Shown here piece by piece: positions 6,901-7,559 of a stretch of DNA of 7,559 nt. The position numbers were made by a program, and so were the translations under genes. The stretch comes from CAYXVF01 sp964468125. GTDB taxonomy: Bacteria; Myxococcota; XYA12-FULL-58-9; CAYXVF01. The DNA lies in assembly GCA_964468125.1 (NCBI GenBank), contig CAYXVF010000175.1, forward strand, positions 1-7,559, written 5' to 3'. The notes below the pieces were generated by a model. The model was not told the DNA's origin and ran no database searches. It saw only the letters and a list, made by a program, of their open reading frames with translations. How positions within the stretch are numbered: position 1 is the stretch's first letter; every line of letters begins with the position of its first letter.

Positions 6901-7351
6901 CCCCTCCTGGATCCGAGTGGATACGGTGCGTCTTCTGATCAACGGCACCGTTGTCGAAACTCTCGAGGTTCCCGATGCATTGCGCGAGGACGGAAAGCCA
7001 GTCGCCAATGAATGGCTTTTTCCCGTCGAGCTCACCTTGTTCGAGGATTCCTTCGTCACCGCTGAAGCGGAAGGGTCCGAGAGCCTCTTCCCGGTCATCA
7101 CCCCCTTCCAGGCTCCGCGCGGCGGGATCGACGGTGCCCTGGGTGCGGTTGCGACGGCCTTCGGCGTGGCCGATCCCTACGCTCGCGGCGATGGGCTCCG
7201 TGCCCCGACGCCGGTACGCGAAGCCACGCCCTTCGCAGTCACGAATCCGATCATTCTCGATGTGGACGCCTCGGGTGCCTTTCGCGGGCCAGGGGTCGCG
7301 CCCCTTCCGCTGCCGGCGCCGGACCTGCCGTGTCCGCCGGGTTTGGAGTGA
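3977..7351 (+). CDS. Large exported lipoprotein with degenerate CehA/McbA-type PHP domain
   Basis: This is a 1124-residue exported protein. The GTG overlaps the porin stop (GTGA) and gives a signal peptide with C17 in LGAAACGG; the lipobox is weak (Ala at -3) but a lipid anchor is likely. Residues 25-350 are a beta-rich N-terminal region. About 361-425 looks like a carboxypeptidase regulatory-like fold (TGVLFGQIVSDPGG to EGAYFLRAIA), with a second beta-sandwich at about 450-590. Residues 590-930 follow the CehA/McbA PHP framework, but metal-ligand positions are altered: D600-L-E602 for HxH, D632-E633 for DH, G666-Q667 for GH, and SGSG (874-877) for the SDSH-type motif. E659 and H733 (HPR) remain. 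Flanking framework such as PRTYV, LSNGPFLDL and C-terminal TNPIILDVD fits the family. CehA hydrolyses carbaryl; enzyme activity here is doubtful. Cys538/544 and Cys689/707 could form disulfides. The gene is coupled to the porin upstream. Family placement is from memory of motifs. Confidence 0.8.
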   Translation: MRLRAFFIALTLGAAACGGSEGGAYARVATSASELVGGPASSGDIGDIVLGNDLLRVVIARRKPSQSVLPVTGIIVDASPMRALDDATEGLDYLEGILPLAMVAGFDPETESDVFVLDDGSAGGAAVVRARGRPRDLLRVLEVLGGDITPNPDLVLETDYILEPNTRHVQVVSRLRNEGAADALLDGSVLRRQLDLAGATATGEIELVFGDAFVTGARAQLFVPAAVPDGEGERAVGFDVAAGDALARAAPPALPALPGMLTDLLAAVGDGVSYGWSASVPRSVNAVQRAPILYGASGQTLPANDPMVVTYATEGGASVHYATLPERLAPGGSFEVTRFFIVTDGDVSTVRQELLKLRGIPTGVLFGQIVSDPGGEPFADAELAIFDADRRPFSQVRTDAQGRFRALLPEGAYFLRAIASGAPATPIELSLASGIEIVPNQSVFRRVALTAPARVVVRARDPSGRPLPVKVSVVGEYDATGRSEPVELLVNELALGERRRPTDLGERKPLLERTSRYVEGVEWGNGDPVRVEVRPTRCDSVASCATGARRGPYRIVVSRGPEYERVEIAGVDLGPGEVASYDVTLEKTVDTEGYLAVDFDLETDASVGGRFTRIERARAAAAEGLEAYFAADENRVRQAEGEPALAEVQEWIRSFDALELTTLERGQNLVLPILPDPSRANGLPTDAGCIAGSGADTLGVVVGGFECSMPQLFARTRTLGSRGSAFSILAASHPRRGIQGQLNQLSVAGDGEGRLPTTLNDIWNGWPLSTTYRAGALNPESLPLGEYDGLVVWHGKATATLRDFRPPSENELDPAVANDVLLDLRDYQCGDGHPNNALGGVVYREGGDIRYPGPLSDFERQIGLGRPMVAFAASGSGGPEQEPGAPRTYVWVGSDEQRGVIDRRPAGVVDADVLNGIFQGRMLLSNGPFLDLRLRTRNADGTDVVLWPVGSFIRFAQAPDPGEGTAVTALVRLRSPSWIRVDTVRLLINGTVVETLEVPDALREDGKPVANEWLFPVELTLFEDSFVTAEAEGSESLFPVITPFQAPRGGIDGALGAVATAFGVADPYARGDGLRAPTPVREATPFAVTNPIILDVDASGAFRGPGVAPLPLPAPDLPCPPGLE
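5057..5251 (+). other. Carboxypeptidase regulatory-like beta-sandwich domain (within lipoprotein)
   Basis: This covers codons 361-425 of the lipoprotein. The pattern is G.V.D..G.P...A.....D......V.TD..G.F...LP.G.Y.LRA, typical of the transthyretin-like carboxypeptidase regulatory domain found in many exported proteins as a structural or binding module. It precedes the PHP-like part, as expected for this kind of multidomain protein. Confidence 0.65.
5744..6766 (+). other. PHP-like domain with replaced metal ligands (within lipoprotein)
   Basis: This covers codons 590-930. Conserved framework is visible: a G-L-x-V-D-F start, the helix with AAAEGLEAYFAAD, LELTT with G666, ASHPR, YDGLVVW, PRTYV and LSNGPF. 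In active relatives the corresponding points carry HxH, DH, GH and an SDSH-like motif. Here the codons are GAT (5774) and GAG (5780), GAG (5873), CAA (5975) and the SGSG block (6596-6607). E659 and H733 are kept. The alignment was made by eye. Confidence 0.6.
7345..7348 (+). promoter_or_regulatory. Ribosome binding site of third operon gene (GGAG)
   Basis: GGAG lies seven bases before the ATG at 7356, within the last sense codons of the preceding gene. It supports the start of the partial lipoprotein. Confidence 0.6.
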
Positions 7352-7355
7352 AAGA

Positions 7356-7559
7356 ATGCGTTGGGCGCCGCTCTTGCTCCTGATCGGATGCGCGACCGAG
7401 GTGTTTCCGCCGGTCGAAGCGGTCAGCGTACCGAACGCGATGGTCGCTCCCACCGGCCTCGTGATCAGCGAGCGCGTGCGTGAAGTGACCCTCAGAAATC
7501 GAGACGCGGCTGAAGTGGTCCTCTCGGAACGGGTGCGGGCGGTCGTGGTCGACGCGGCC
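7356..7559 (+). CDS. Lipoprotein of unknown function, 5' part only
   Basis: An open frame of 68 codons runs off the window end without a stop. It starts with ATG four bases after the previous stop. The N-terminus MRWAPLLLLIGCATEVFPP has a short basic start, a hydrophobic run and a canonical lipobox (L-I-G-C, lipidated Cys12), so mature protein should begin at Cys12 and be membrane-anchored; Ala at +2 suggests outer-membrane sorting if the Asp(+2) rule applies in this organism. The visible mature part is Val/Glu/Arg-rich and probably beta-stranded (VTLRNRDAAEVVLSERVRAVVVD). I do not recognise the family. Spacing and a good Shine-Dalgarno place it in the same operon as the porin and the PHP-like protein. 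Its frame, start and signal are clear; everything downstream is missing. Confidence 0.75.
   Translation, partial: MRWAPLLLLIGCATEVFPPVEAVSVPNAMVAPTGLVISERVREVTLRNRDAAEVVLSERVRAVVVDAA

Overview
The window is GC-rich bacterial chromosome. Coding density is high, GTG starts are used, exported proteins are long and Ala/Pro/Glu-rich, and one large exported protein has a layout typical of secreted myxobacterial proteins. Together these suggest a member of the Myxococcota (former Deltaproteobacteria). This assignment is inferred from style and family content. No rRNA or other marker gene is present.

Layout. (1) Bases 1-192 hold no convincing gene. They contain two exact copies of a 55-bp element, 95 bp apart, each able to fold into an imperfect 14-bp hairpin and each containing, on the minus strand, a short stretch like the 5' end of a tRNA. 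The left copy touches the window edge, so the array may continue outside. (2) Bases 193-2283, minus strand, encode a hybrid sensor histidine kinase with six predicted membrane helices, then PAS, HisKA, HATPase_c and a C-terminal receiver domain, all with intact key residues. (3) Bases 2284-2423 are a divergent control region with an 8-bp direct repeat one helical turn apart, a possible 12-codon leader ORF before the kinase and an isolated TTGACA box. (4) From 2424 to the end, plus strand, three tightly packed genes form an apparent operon. The first is an outer-membrane porin resembling the OprO/OprP family, with an unusual charged, proline-rich N-terminal extension. The second is a 1124-residue exported, probably lipid-anchored, protein laid out like the CehA/McbA-type PHP metallohydrolases. 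The third is the start of another lipoprotein, cut by the window edge. The stop of the first gene overlaps the start of the second (GTGA), and the second and third are 4 bp apart.

The most notable point is in the second operon gene. Its PHP-like region keeps the framework of the family, but most positions expected to bind catalytic metals are changed: the HxH pair to D-L-E, the DH pair to DE, the GH pair to GQ and the SDSH-type motif to SGSG. It appears to be a PHP pseudo-enzyme, or one with a remodelled metal site, made together with a porin and a second lipoprotein. A working model is an envelope module of porin plus exported lipoproteins beside a membrane-sensing phosphorelay kinase. The functional link between kinase and operon is inferred only from divergent adjacency.
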